NCBI GenBank assembly: GCA_002862265.1
Contig: PKCQ01000260.1
Coordinates: 1 to 5,830 of the forward strand
Origin: Planctomycetaceae bacterium
GTDB taxonomy: Bacteria > Planctomycetota > Planctomycetia > Pirellulales > Pirellulaceae
Direction of reading: 5' to 3'
DNA: 5,830 nt
The notes under the pieces were generated by a model, which was not told the DNA's origin, searched no databases, and saw nothing but the letters and a program-made list of their open reading frames with translations. How positions within the stretch are numbered: position 1 is the stretch's first letter; every line of letters starts with the position of its first letter. Both the position numbers and the translations under genes were made by a program. Positions 1 to 5,830 of this stretch are shown piece after piece.

Positions 1-19
1 CCTTTTGCTGGAAAAGGAT

Positions 20-120
20 CCTCAATGTAAGACGCCGAACCGGTGGGATTGAGGGGGCATGCAGCCCAGGCGGCAAGATTGGGTGGCAGCGAGTCATGCA
101 CCCTATTGGTGCCCCTCAAT
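20..120. repeat. Overlapping inverted repeats downstream of the protease gene; possible terminator
   Basis: The 133 bases after the protease stop hold no convincing gene but are rich in self-complementary sequence. ATTGAGGGGGCA (48-59) is the reverse complement of TGCCCCTCAAT (110-120) apart from one extra G. Nested between them, GGGTGGCA (81-88) pairs with TGCACCC (97-103) with one bulged G. A third copy of the outer arm, CCTCAAT at 20-26, can also pair with ATTGAGG (48-54), so two foldings compete for the same middle arm. A separate small hairpin, CCTTTT/AAAAGG with a five-base loop, lies at 1-17. The outer arm begins 13 bases beyond the protease stop on the minus strand, which fits a transcript end or RNA-stabilising structure. 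There is no clear T tract, so classical intrinsic termination is not shown. Confidence 0.4.
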
Positions 121-133
121 GCTTGAGATGATC

Positions 134-1321
134 CTAACGCTCGGAGCGGCCAAGTACGAGCTGTACTTGTATCGATTGTCCTTCCCGGATGACGTTGAGC
201 TGAACTGTTTGACCGGGTAGCTTGCTATCAACATATTCCAGCAGTTCGTCTGCCGTCTTGATTGCTTTACCATCGACTCCAACAATTAGATCAGCTTTCG
301 AGGTTTCCAGTACACTCATCGCGTATTGAAATTGACCTTGCGTGTAATTTTTGGTCACGATTTGGAAGCCTTGCAGGCCAGCTTTTTCGGCTGGTCCGCC
401 TGGTACGAGATCCACTACCAGCACGCCTTTGGCATTCTCGTAGACACGATTAATCCCAATGACCGGGTGTACTGCTTTTCCGTGCTCGATCAATTGAGGC
501 GCAATACGCCCGATGGTGGATACTGGGATCGCGAAGCCGACTCCTGCGCTATCACCGTCACTGCTCATGATGGCGGTGTTCATGCCAATCAATCTTCCGC
601 GCGTGTCGAAAAGTGGGCCTCCCGAGTTACCTTGATTGATCGAAGCATCGATTTGAATCAGTGAAAACATCGTGCGCCGTGTACGGGAGGGAATTTGTCG
701 GTTGAGGCATGAGATCATACCGACGGACATGCTTCGCTCTAGACCGAATGGATTGCCGATCGCGTAGATTCGTTGCCCGACTCGCAGCTTGGCCGAGTCA
801 CCCCATTCGACGGGCACTAACTCCTTGGGCGAGGCCTTGATTTTCAAAATGGCAATGTCGGTCGCCGGATCCTGACCGACGACTTCCGCCGGGTAGCTTC
901 GGCCGTTGTATAGTCCCACGTTGATTTCGCGAGCGCGTTCAATGACGTGATGATTGGTCAGAATCAGGCCGTCCTGATTAAGGATCGATCCGCTACCTCC
1001 TCCTTGCCGCTTTTGAACTTGTAGAAAGGAGTCCATTGCCACCGAAGTCGTCGAAATGTGCACAACTGAGCGGTTGCACTTGTCGTAAACAAGGATGTTG
1101 ACGCGCTCTTCGGGTAGCAAGCCGTCCGGACCGAGCTCAGCCAGCGGATCGGCTCCAGACATTAGTAAGAAAGGTCGCTGTGCTTGCTCCGAGCCAACCA
1201 AGTTGCCCGGAATTTGCCTGATGTCCTGGGCTAGCAGTGTTGGAGCGAGTGAGCAGCATAAAAAAAATGCACGCAAACTCCCTAGATTCCTGATGTAAGA
1301 AAACTCCCCAATCCCAGTCAT
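134..1321 (-). CDS. HtrA/DegP-like periplasmic serine protease (S1C family) with one PDZ domain
   Basis: Predicted exported quality-control protease that cuts misfolded envelope proteins. The 395-residue product starts with a likely signal peptide: basic/polar residues, then a hydrophobic core around 20-30, with a probable cut after LLA near residue 31. The trypsin-like domain carries the full triad: His125 in LTNHHVIE, Asp155 in DPATDIAILKI and Ser233 in GNSGGPL. Their spacing (30 and 78) matches the family. Around residues 285-395 is a single PDZ domain; most DegP proteins have two, so this resembles DegS/HhoA or plant Deg1 types. The PDZ domain has a long insertion after AGLQ (about residues 318-343). 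I chose the ATG at 1321 because GGAGGA sits four bases upstream and a signal peptide follows directly; the longer frame begins at 1381 with TTG and has no comparable site. The family is clear, the substrate is not. Confidence 0.93.
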   Translation of the reverse strand: MTGIGEFSYIRNLGSLRAFFLCCSLAPTLLAQDIRQIPGNLVGSEQAQRPFLLMSGADPLAELGPDGLLPEERVNILVYDKCNRSVVHISTTSVAMDSFLQVQKRQGGGSGSILNQDGLILTNHHVIERAREINVGLYNGRSYPAEVVGQDPATDIAILKIKASPKELVPVEWGDSAKLRVGQRIYAIGNPFGLERSMSVGMISCLNRQIPSRTRRTMFSLIQIDASINQGNSGGPLFDTRGRLIGMNTAIMSSDGDSAGVGFAIPVSTIGRIAPQLIEHGKAVHPVIGINRVYENAKGVLVVDLVPGGPAEKAGLQGFQIVTKNYTQGQFQYAMSVLETSKADLIVGVDGKAIKTADELLEYVDSKLPGQTVQLNVIREGQSIQVQLVLGRSER

Positions 1322-1325
1322 GGCG

Positions 1326-1331
1326 TCCTCC
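1326..1331 (-). promoter_or_regulatory. Strong Shine-Dalgarno site deciding the protease start
   Basis: GGAGGA on the minus strand lies four bases before the ATG at 1321. It is the best ribosome binding site in the window and supports the 395-residue protease over the 415-residue form that would start with TTG at 1381. Confidence 0.75.
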
Positions 1332-1409
1332 GTTACGAACTCTTCAGATCTCATCTTAGGAAAACACGGGCTCACTCCCAAGCCGAGTTTGAGCCATGTT
1401 TTTGCTTTT

Positions 1410-1683
1410 CTAAGTCAGTTTCACAGACAATGCAGCAACTAAAAAGGCAAATTGAATCCCCTTGCTGAGTTCGATTTCCAGGCTTGCCCGGATCAGTTCG
1501 CGACTATCGTCGCTGTTGTTCCATGCCCATGATCTATCAGGGGTCACCGAGGCTCTCGCTGGGATCAAAGCACGAATAGAAGCCCGCGCCGAAGGTGTGC
1601 AGCTCGTCGCCTACGAGAAAGTCTCTAATGCGAATCTCAGCAAAATATCGTTCGTCAAAGAAGGTCAAGTATCGATCGGACAT
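1410..1683 (-). pseudogene. Small gene broken by a single frameshift; unknown family
   Basis: An ATG at 1683 follows AAGGA (1695-1691) at a seven-base spacing, a good ribosome binding site. The frame encodes 48 residues beginning MSDRYLTFFDERYF and stops at TGA (1539-1537), directly followed by TAG. Removing one base from the four-G run at 1540-1543 (CCCC on the coding strand) bypasses both stops and joins a second open frame beginning DRSWAWNNSDDSREL, which ends at TAG 1412-1410. The joined product is 90 residues, acidic and aromatic in its first half, with a hydrophobic stretch AFLVAALSVKL near the end. Composition on both sides of the join looks protein-like, which suggests one original gene. 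The WAW-containing centre is faintly like DUF6882-type proteins, but I cannot support that. It could instead be a true 48-residue peptide, or an assembly error in an intact gene. Confidence 0.45.
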
Positions 1684-1701
1684 TAGCCTGTCCTTGGATC
1701 A

Positions 1702-1971
1702 CTAATAGAAGTCCTCGCCCGAATAGTGGAAGTGGTGGCTGCCCGATTTGGCCCAGCCAACCGTCTATCAAACGTCAGTACCTGGGTGTTTCGCTTAGAT
1801 AAGAACCCAGCGATTCGGCTGCTGCAAGTAGCCGTTGAATTCTGCTGGATCATTCTTGCTACGCACAAGCTCCTGATTCCCTGAGTTGGTCATGCGGCCA
1901 GTTGATAACAAGCAAGTCATAGGAACTAGCACGGGTGCAGGAATAGATTTATCGAACTGGTCTTCTAATCT
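1702..1971 (-). pseudogene. Possible decayed coding remnant upstream of the frameshifted small gene
   Basis: Read in the same minus-strand frame as the ATG at 1683, this stretch is open from 1971 to a TAA at 1797-1795 (58 codons, including MTNSGNQELVRSKNDPAEF from 1893). It is then broken by TGA-TAG (1770-1765), reopens for 20 codons with TVGWAKSGSHHFHYSGEDFY, and ends in TAG-TGA (1704-1699). The residue mix looks like protein rather than random translation, but that is a judgement by eye. None of the possible starts has a good ribosome binding site. It may be the 5' part of the same lost gene as 1683-1410, a separate remnant, or chance. Confidence 0.25.
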
Positions 1972-2054
1972 CTAAACTTTTCGAACAAACTTGTGCATAT
2001 CAACTTTGCCATCGCTCACCAGCCGACGCCAGCAAAAGCAGAATACGTGGCAGA

Positions 2055-2924
2055 CTACTTCACGTGCTTATTGAACCAATTCAGTGTTTCAGTGACCGCA
2101 CTGGCCATGTCCCTTTCCAAGCCATGCCCTGATTTTTCGTAGACAATGTAGTTACTCTCGACGCCGGCTTTGTCCATTTTTTCGTGAATCCAACGACCTT
2201 GCTCCGGTGGCACGAGCGTATCTTTGCCACCGGAGATGATCAAGCATGGTGCATCGTCTTTGGTGACAAAGTTAAGAGGCGAGACGGCTTCGGCTTCTTT
2301 CTTTGACATGTCCAGTCCCGGGAACTGGCGGTATTGTCTGTCCAAATTGGGCGTACTCCAGATGTAGCCAGTCAAATCGCTCGGCGGAACCAAAGCCACG
2401 CCGGCGGCGATACGAGAGCTAGTTTGTGAGACGGAAGATTGCATTTGGCTGTCGCCGTCATCACCGGTTGTTGCTAACATCAAAGTCAGGTGACCACCTG
2501 CACTCATTCCAAACATTCCGATATGTTCGGGATCAATGCCGTAATCTTTTGCGTCGTGACGAATTGTTCGAATGGCGAGTCGCAAGTCTTCGACAGCCTC
2601 CTTGATGGAGTACTTAGGACTGCTCCCGTGGCGGATGGCGAAACCTTTGTAGCCCGCATTCAAGAATGGATTCAACAGGAACTTCGTTTGTTCCGGTGGA
2701 GCATACTTGGAGAACCAGCCGCCGCTGACGATGAAAACCACTGCCGAACCATTCGGCTTAACGCTTGGTTCGAAATAGTCGAAAGTCATCGCAAGGCCAT
2801 CTTTGTGACCATAGATGACTTCACGCGTACTGGACTTCCTCGAGTCCTGCGCCTGAACGCCGGAAAATATACTCGGGGTGAAAACGAGTCCAAGCATGAC
2901 TATTCTGAGAGCAAATTGGGGCAT
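2055..2924 (-). CDS. Secreted alpha/beta hydrolase (BD-FAE/esterase-lipase type)
   Basis: Predicted exported carboxylester hydrolase of 289 residues; the substrate is not evident, with acetylated or feruloylated sugars and short acyl esters being typical for the family. Residues 1-25 form a signal peptide with a hydrophobic core and a likely cut after VQA. The mature part shows the alpha/beta-hydrolase order: oxyanion-hole segment VSGGW (66-70, in place of the common HGGGW), nucleophile elbow GMSAGG with Ser141, acid Asp235 in GGKDTLVPPEQ, and His267 in KSGHGLE. The DPEHIGMFGMSAGGHL block around 131-146 is typical of this group. The ATG at 2924 has only a weak purine-rich upstream stretch (AAAGAGA). 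The gene follows glnA by 70 bases on the same strand, so co-transcription is possible, but no functional link is visible. Confidence 0.88.
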   Translation of the reverse strand: MPQFALRIVMLGLVFTPSIFSGVQAQDSRKSSTREVIYGHKDGLAMTFDYFEPSVKPNGSAVVFIVSGGWFSKYAPPEQTKFLLNPFLNAGYKGFAIRHGSSPKYSIKEAVEDLRLAIRTIRHDAKDYGIDPEHIGMFGMSAGGHLTLMLATTGDDGDSQMQSSVSQTSSRIAAGVALVPPSDLTGYIWSTPNLDRQYRQFPGLDMSKKEAEAVSPLNFVTKDDAPCLIISGGKDTLVPPEQGRWIHEKMDKAGVESNYIVYEKSGHGLERDMASAVTETLNWFNKHVK

Positions 2925-2994
2925 CGGTTGTTCTCTTTAAAGGCAAAGGCTTCGAAGTCCGCAACATTCCTGCGTTCGTTATCGGCCTAAACGG

Positions 2995-4440
2995 TCAGCT
3001 ATCGAAATACAGATTGAATTCGTGCGGGTGAGGCCGCGAGTTGATTTGGTTGAGTTCGTATTCGCGTTTGAAGCGGATCCAGTTGACGAGCACTTCTTCG
3101 GTAAACACATCGCCACGAAGTAGGAAGTCGCTGTCTTGTTCCAGTGCTTCCAGAGCGGCATCTAGCGTGGCGGGAGTCTGACGAACTTCTTCGAGTAACT
3201 CAGGCGGAAGGTCATACAAGTCCTTCTCCATCGGATCGCCAGGATGCAACTTGTTTTGGATGCCGTCAATGGCTGCCATCATAATGGCGGCAAAAGCAAG
3301 ATACGGATTGCAGCCGGGGTCCGGACAACGGAACTCAACCCTTTTTGCCTTCGGACTGGGACTTGCCATCGGAATTCGGCACGCTGCCGAGCGATTGCGC
3401 TGGGAATACGCCAAGTTGACGGGGGCCTCAAAACCAGGAATGAGTCGTTTGTAGGAGTTCGTAGTCGGATTCGTCAGCGCCAGCAGTGCCGGTGCATGCT
3501 TCAGGACTCCGCCGATTGCATGGAGTCCAATATCACTCAATCCCGCATAGCCTCCGCCAGCAAACAGTGGATCGCCTGATTTCCACAAAGAAAAGTGCAC
3601 GTGCATGCCACTACCGTTGTCACCAATGATCGGCTTCGGCATAAAAGTCGCAGTTTTTCCATTCCGCCTAGCGACATTTTTGACGACGTATTTGAACGTC
3701 AGCAACTTATCGGCGATATCCACCAAGCTGCCGAAACGTATGTCAATCTCTGCTTGGCCCCCCGATGCAGCTTCGTGGTGGTGACATTCTACCTCTATGC
3801 CACAGTCGATTAGCTGTTGCATCATTTCGTTTCGTAAGCCAAAAGTCTGATCCAGCGGCGGCGTTGGAAAATAGCCTTCTTTGTAACGTATTTTGTGACC
3901 TAAGTTCGGCGAGCCTTGGAAGTCCGGTCTGCCGCGATTCCACTCGCCTTCTACTGAGTCGACTTGATAAAATCCTGAGTTCGCAGTTTGGTCAAACTGC
4001 ACTTGGTCGAAGATAAAGAACTCCGCCTCGGGTCCAAAGAACGCCGTGTCCGCGATTCCGGTACTTACTAAGTAGTTTTCTGCGCGACGAGCAATATTGC
4101 GAGGGTCGCGAATGTACTCTTCACGGGTGATTGGATCTTGTATGGTACAGGTCAAAGCGAGCGTGCAGATGTTTTCGCAGAAGGGGTCAATCCACGCCGA
4201 AAGTGGAATAGGAATAAGCAGCATGTCCGATTCGTCGATCGACTGCCAGCAACGAATACTGGAACCGTCAAATCCAAAGCCTTCTTCGAATGCTGCCTCG
4301 GTGAGTTGCGAAATCGGCACCGTTGTATGATGCTGCCTTCCGAGAAAGTCGGTGAATCTCAGGTCGACGGCGCGAACATCTCGCTCGCGACAAAGAACTA
4401 AGACTTCTTGAGGCGACTCAGTTTTCTTGCGAAGTTCCAT
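2995..4440 (-). CDS. glnA: Type I glutamine synthetase, I-beta-like with adenylylation tyrosine
   Basis: Makes glutamine from glutamate, ammonia and ATP in the cytoplasm, the main entry of ammonia into metabolism; GSI enzymes form dodecamers. The product is 481 residues, close to the usual 470. Visible motifs in order: the catalytic Asp loop FGFDGSS (Asp58); metal ligands Glu138 and Glu140 in GPEAEFFIF; Glu223 and Glu231 in HHEAASGGQAEID; GDNGSGMHVH with Asn275, Gly276 and His280; Arg332 and the flap Glu338 in KRLIPGFEAPVN; and VEFRCPDP with Glu369 and Arg371. DLYDLPPE contains Tyr409, matching the tyrosine that GlnE adenylylates in I-beta enzymes, so covalent control is plausible. Cys64 in DGSSIRCW sits where glycine is usual. 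The ATG at 4440 has AGGA ten bases upstream. It lies 132 bases after the rraA-like gene and 70 before the hydrolase. Confidence 0.97.
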   Translation of the reverse strand: MELRKKTESPQEVLVLCRERDVRAVDLRFTDFLGRQHHTTVPISQLTEAAFEEGFGFDGSSIRCWQSIDESDMLLIPIPLSAWIDPFCENICTLALTCTIQDPITREEYIRDPRNIARRAENYLVSTGIADTAFFGPEAEFFIFDQVQFDQTANSGFYQVDSVEGEWNRGRPDFQGSPNLGHKIRYKEGYFPTPPLDQTFGLRNEMMQQLIDCGIEVECHHHEAASGGQAEIDIRFGSLVDIADKLLTFKYVVKNVARRNGKTATFMPKPIIGDNGSGMHVHFSLWKSGDPLFAGGGYAGLSDIGLHAIGGVLKHAPALLALTNPTTNSYKRLIPGFEAPVNLAYSQRNRSAACRIPMASPSPKAKRVEFRCPDPGCNPYLAFAAIMMAAIDGIQNKLHPGDPMEKDLYDLPPELLEEVRQTPATLDAALEALEQDSDFLLRGDVFTEEVLVNWIRFKREYELNQINSRPHPHEFNLYFDS

Positions 4441-4572
4441 CCGTACTTATTCCTGTTTTTGTGATTCGAATTCTGTCGCTGTAATTCGTGCTGTGAGGTA
4501 ACGGTTTGTGCTTCTGAGTAGCTGCCTCAACAAGCGAGAAGCTTGTGTCACTTTGGGCAGTGTATGAGGTGA
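4441..4572 (-). promoter_or_regulatory. glnA leader with two short inverted repeats
   Basis: The 132 bases between the rraA-like stop and the glnA start probably carry the glnA promoter or leader. Two dyads are present: ACAAGC/GCTTGT (4530-4535 and 4541-4546, five-base loop), and CGAATT/AATTCG (4467-4472 and 4483-4488, ten bases apart). The first lies 26 bases after the rraA-like stop but has no T tract, so termination there is unproven. The second is operator-like in form. I do not see a sigma-54 GG/GC promoter, an NtcA-type GTA-N8-TAC site or the core of a known glutamine riboswitch. Confidence 0.3.
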
Positions 4573-5337
4573 CTAGTGCTCGCCTGCTTTGCCAAATTGT
4601 TCTTGCGCACGCTGCCCGAAATGCTGGGCTGCACGATTTATGCTTTGACGCGTTTCCTCACTGCTCTTTCCAAAACTTGATCGAGCTGCTGCGATTACGG
4701 TCTCGCACTCGTTTACATCCATTTGAATCGAAGCTTCTAGTAGTCGTGACTCGTCCTCGGGGGGGATTGCGATGAAACCATGCTTGTCAGCATGAATCAA
4801 TTGTCCAGGTTTGACCAGAGTCCCGAATGCCTTGAGTTCGCAGCCCCAGCGGACGGGTGTGCCGTGTGCATGGCCGACGCAAAGTCGCCGCGCCAACGCT
4901 TTGAAGCCTGCATTGGTCATCTCGTCCACGTCACGAATCGCCCCGTCGACGATGGCTCCGACGCAACCGAGTGAACGGTGAACATTCGCGTTGACTTCAC
5001 CCCAAAAAGAACCAATCACCGCAGGCTTGTCCAAGTCCTGTACAACGACGATTTTGGGACCAGGCTGCTGAGCGACGTAGTCTCTGTATTCGGACCAGGC
5101 GGCGGGATTGCTGGTCTTGTGTTCCTGCTTACTGGGCTCGATCACTAGAGTTACCGCGTAGCCGACCATGGAGCCCATTTGCGGCATGAAGTCACGAGTT
5201 TCTTCCAGGTTCGTAACGGGGGCTGCGGCATCAAGTCCAGTGATTTGCTCCCAGCCGTTGTAGATGGTCGGTGTGTTCCAACGCTTCAGCTGAAGCAAAA
5301 CGCTGTGAGGTAATCTGGTTGAAATGCTCTCGGACAT
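4573..5337 (-). CDS. RraA-family protein (HMG/CHA aldolase or oxaloacetate decarboxylase-like)
   Basis: The 254-residue product belongs to the RraA / 4-hydroxy-4-methyl-2-oxoglutarate aldolase family. Members either cleave pyruvate-containing C4-C6 acids with a divalent metal or, in E. coli RraA, bind RNase E. The core is clear: GEVNANVHRSLG (113-124) forms the phosphate/pyruvate-binding loop, followed by GAIVDGAIRDVDE (127-139), where Arg135 and Asp136 match the substrate arginine and metal-ligand aspartate. VKPGQLIHADKHGFIAIP (175-192) is the usual closing strand. The preserved Arg-Asp pair favours an enzyme over a pure RNase E regulator. It is longer than E. coli RraA (about 160 residues), with an N-terminal extension and a polar, helical-looking tail from about 220. 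No signal peptide is seen, so it is cytoplasmic. The ATG at 5337 has only a weak AAGAGA upstream. The real substrate cannot be told from sequence. Confidence 0.85.
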   Translation of the reverse strand: MSESISTRLPHSVLLQLKRWNTPTIYNGWEQITGLDAAAPVTNLEETRDFMPQMGSMVGYAVTLVIEPSKQEHKTSNPAAWSEYRDYVAQQPGPKIVVVQDLDKPAVIGSFWGEVNANVHRSLGCVGAIVDGAIRDVDEMTNAGFKALARRLCVGHAHGTPVRWGCELKAFGTLVKPGQLIHADKHGFIAIPPEDESRLLEASIQMDVNECETVIAAARSSFGKSSEETRQSINRAAQHFGQRAQEQFGKAGEH

Positions 5338-5404
5338 CTAAAATAACTATCTCTTGCGAAAAAACTGGGCGGTATAACGGTTTGTTGATTTAGAGATTAT
5401 AGCT
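5338..5404. promoter_or_regulatory. Divergent intergenic region between the rraA-like gene and the plus-strand gene
   Basis: These 67 AT-rich bases must hold the 5' ends of both divergent genes unless promoters lie inside the coding regions. A perfect TATAAT occurs on the minus strand at 5403-5398, about 60 bases before the rraA-like start, but without a convincing -35 at normal spacing. On the plus strand TTGCGA (5354-5359) and TATAAC (5373-5378) are only 13 bases apart, too close for a standard sigma-70 promoter. The arrangement is clear, the exact promoters are not. Confidence 0.35.
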
Positions 5405-5830
5405 ATGGCTTCGAGTTGGGAAATCGTTGATGGCACGGCAAGATTCGCTTGGTCGGAGACCCATAGTGCAGAATTGACGCCGACTAAGCCGCATTTGCCA
5501 CTGCGGATTTCGGCGGCAGACTCTGAGCCTTGGTTGGTGTTTTCTGTAGAGGCAAGGGGCGGCCATGGCCTGGCTGTCGAAGAGAGTTATGCGCGAAATC
5601 AGGACTTGATCACCCGCTTCGCTCAGTCGGACAAGGATACATTCGGATTCCAGTTGGATCATCGAGCTCTGCCTGGCACCCAACCCGAGGTGGTCGTGAG
5701 CCTGGAGCTGTGGTTAAGCATGCAAACTGCACACCTTGATTCGGAGCCCATAATTCAGGTCACCTGTGAAGGCCCTGAGTCGCAGGCTACTTGGCAACAA
5801 CTCACGCACGAAGAGCTTGGGGTACGCCTG
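5405..5830 (+). CDS. N-terminal part of an unrecognised protein, cut by the window edge
   Basis: An ATG at 5405 opens 142 codons without a stop up to the last base, so the gene continues beyond the window. In-frame upstream there is a TAA at 5375-5377 and no other standard start codon between. GAG nine bases upstream is the only hint of a ribosome binding site. The product starts MASSWEIVDGTARFAW and has no signal peptide or membrane segment, so it is probably cytoplasmic. It is acidic, and alternating stretches such as WLVFSVEA, VVVSLELWLSM and IIQVTCEG suggest a beta-rich fold. I do not recognise the family. It is the only plus-strand gene in the window and diverges from the rraA-like gene. 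The overlapping minus-strand frame at 5683-5390 is less protein-like and I take it as a shadow. Confidence 0.7.
   Translation, partial: MASSWEIVDGTARFAWSETHSAELTPTKPHLPLRISAADSEPWLVFSVEARGGHGLAVEESYARNQDLITRFAQSDKDTFGFQLDHRALPGTQPEVVVSLELWLSMQTAHLDSEPIIQVTCEGPESQATWQQLTHEELGVRL

Larger units (their letters stand above)
1382..2054. other. 673-base gap between hydrolase and protease genes, with broken coding sequence
   Basis: No intact gene longer than about 75 codons is convincing here. The minus strand holds a frameshifted short gene (1683-1410) and, upstream in the same frame, open stretches broken by stops (1971-1702). The 3' part, 1409-1322, must carry the protease leader, but I see no clear -35/-10 pair in it. 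I see no tRNA, transposase fragment or terminal inverted repeats that would explain the decay. Confidence 0.5.

Noticed and set aside
2..52. Possible 3' end of a plus-strand gene entering from the left, reading LLLEKDPQCKTPNRWD then TGA; the LLEKDP part recalls the end of kinase domains.
   Set aside because: Only 16 codons, no second line of evidence, and the motif is too short to separate from chance.
1..97. Minus-strand ATG at 97 with a frame open to the window edge (32 codons).
   Set aside because: It lies inside the inverted-repeat region, has no good ribosome binding site, and the proline/arginine-rich product looks like a chance translation.
1462..1686. Plus-strand frame of 74 codons in the intergenic gap.
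   Set aside because: It starts with TTG, has no ribosome binding site, and is antisense to the frameshifted minus-strand gene, whose ribosome binding site and composition are better.
1683..1868. Minus-strand frame of 61 codons ending in a TAATG overlap with the ATG at 1683.
   Set aside because: The product is rich in Arg, Thr and Ser and looks like an out-of-phase translation; the overlap alone is weak evidence of coupling.
2490..2990. Plus-strand frame of 166 codons opposite the hydrolase.
   Set aside because: It is antisense to a gene with a complete catalytic triad and signal peptide, and shows no motif itself.
4441..4572. Glutamine riboswitch, sigma-54 promoter or NtcA site ahead of glnA.
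   Set aside because: I looked for the conserved cores of each on the minus strand and did not find them; only short generic dyads are present.
1..5830. Mobile element, CRISPR array, toxin-antitoxin pair or defence system.
   Set aside because: No repeat-spacer pattern, transposase or integrase motifs, terminal repeats or recognisable toxin/defence domains were seen on either strand.

Overview
This window looks like ordinary chromosomal DNA from a Gram-negative-type bacterium of roughly balanced GC content. The gene set is a secreted HtrA-like protease, a secreted BD-FAE-type esterase, a type I-beta glutamine synthetase and an RraA-family enzyme. Together with long intergenic spaces and weak Shine-Dalgarno sites on most genes, this suggests a planctomycete of the Pirellulaceae type. 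That assignment is an inference from protein style and layout; no marker gene proves it.

Layout from right to left along the minus strand: an RraA-family aldolase/decarboxylase-like gene (5337-4573), glnA (4440-2995), a signal-peptide-bearing alpha/beta hydrolase (2924-2055), a 673-base gap (2054-1382), and an HtrA/DegP-type serine protease with one PDZ domain (1321-134). The first 133 bases hold no convincing gene, but they carry overlapping inverted repeats just after the protease stop codon. At the right edge a plus-strand gene starts at 5405 and runs off the window. It diverges from the RraA-family gene across 67 bases and is not a family I recognise.

The gap at 1382-2054 is not empty. 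On the minus strand a short gene with a good ribosome binding site starts at 1683. It reads 48 codons to a stop, but a single-base indel in a four-G run (1540-1543) would join it to a second open frame and give a 90-residue protein. Upstream, in the same frame as that start, are more open stretches broken by several stop codons. I read this as a small gene broken by one frameshift, with possible older coding remnants next to it.

The rraA-like gene, glnA and hydrolase share a strand with gaps of 132 and 70 bases and could be co-transcribed, but nothing in the sequence ties them into one pathway. The glutamine synthetase keeps the adenylylation tyrosine, so control by a GlnE-type enzyme is plausible. 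I found no CRISPR array, insertion sequence, tRNA, rRNA or defence system, and no clear case for a previously undescribed system. The most rewarding items are the frameshifted small gene, the repeat structure at 20-120, the unusual PDZ insertion in the protease, and the unrecognised partial gene at the right edge.
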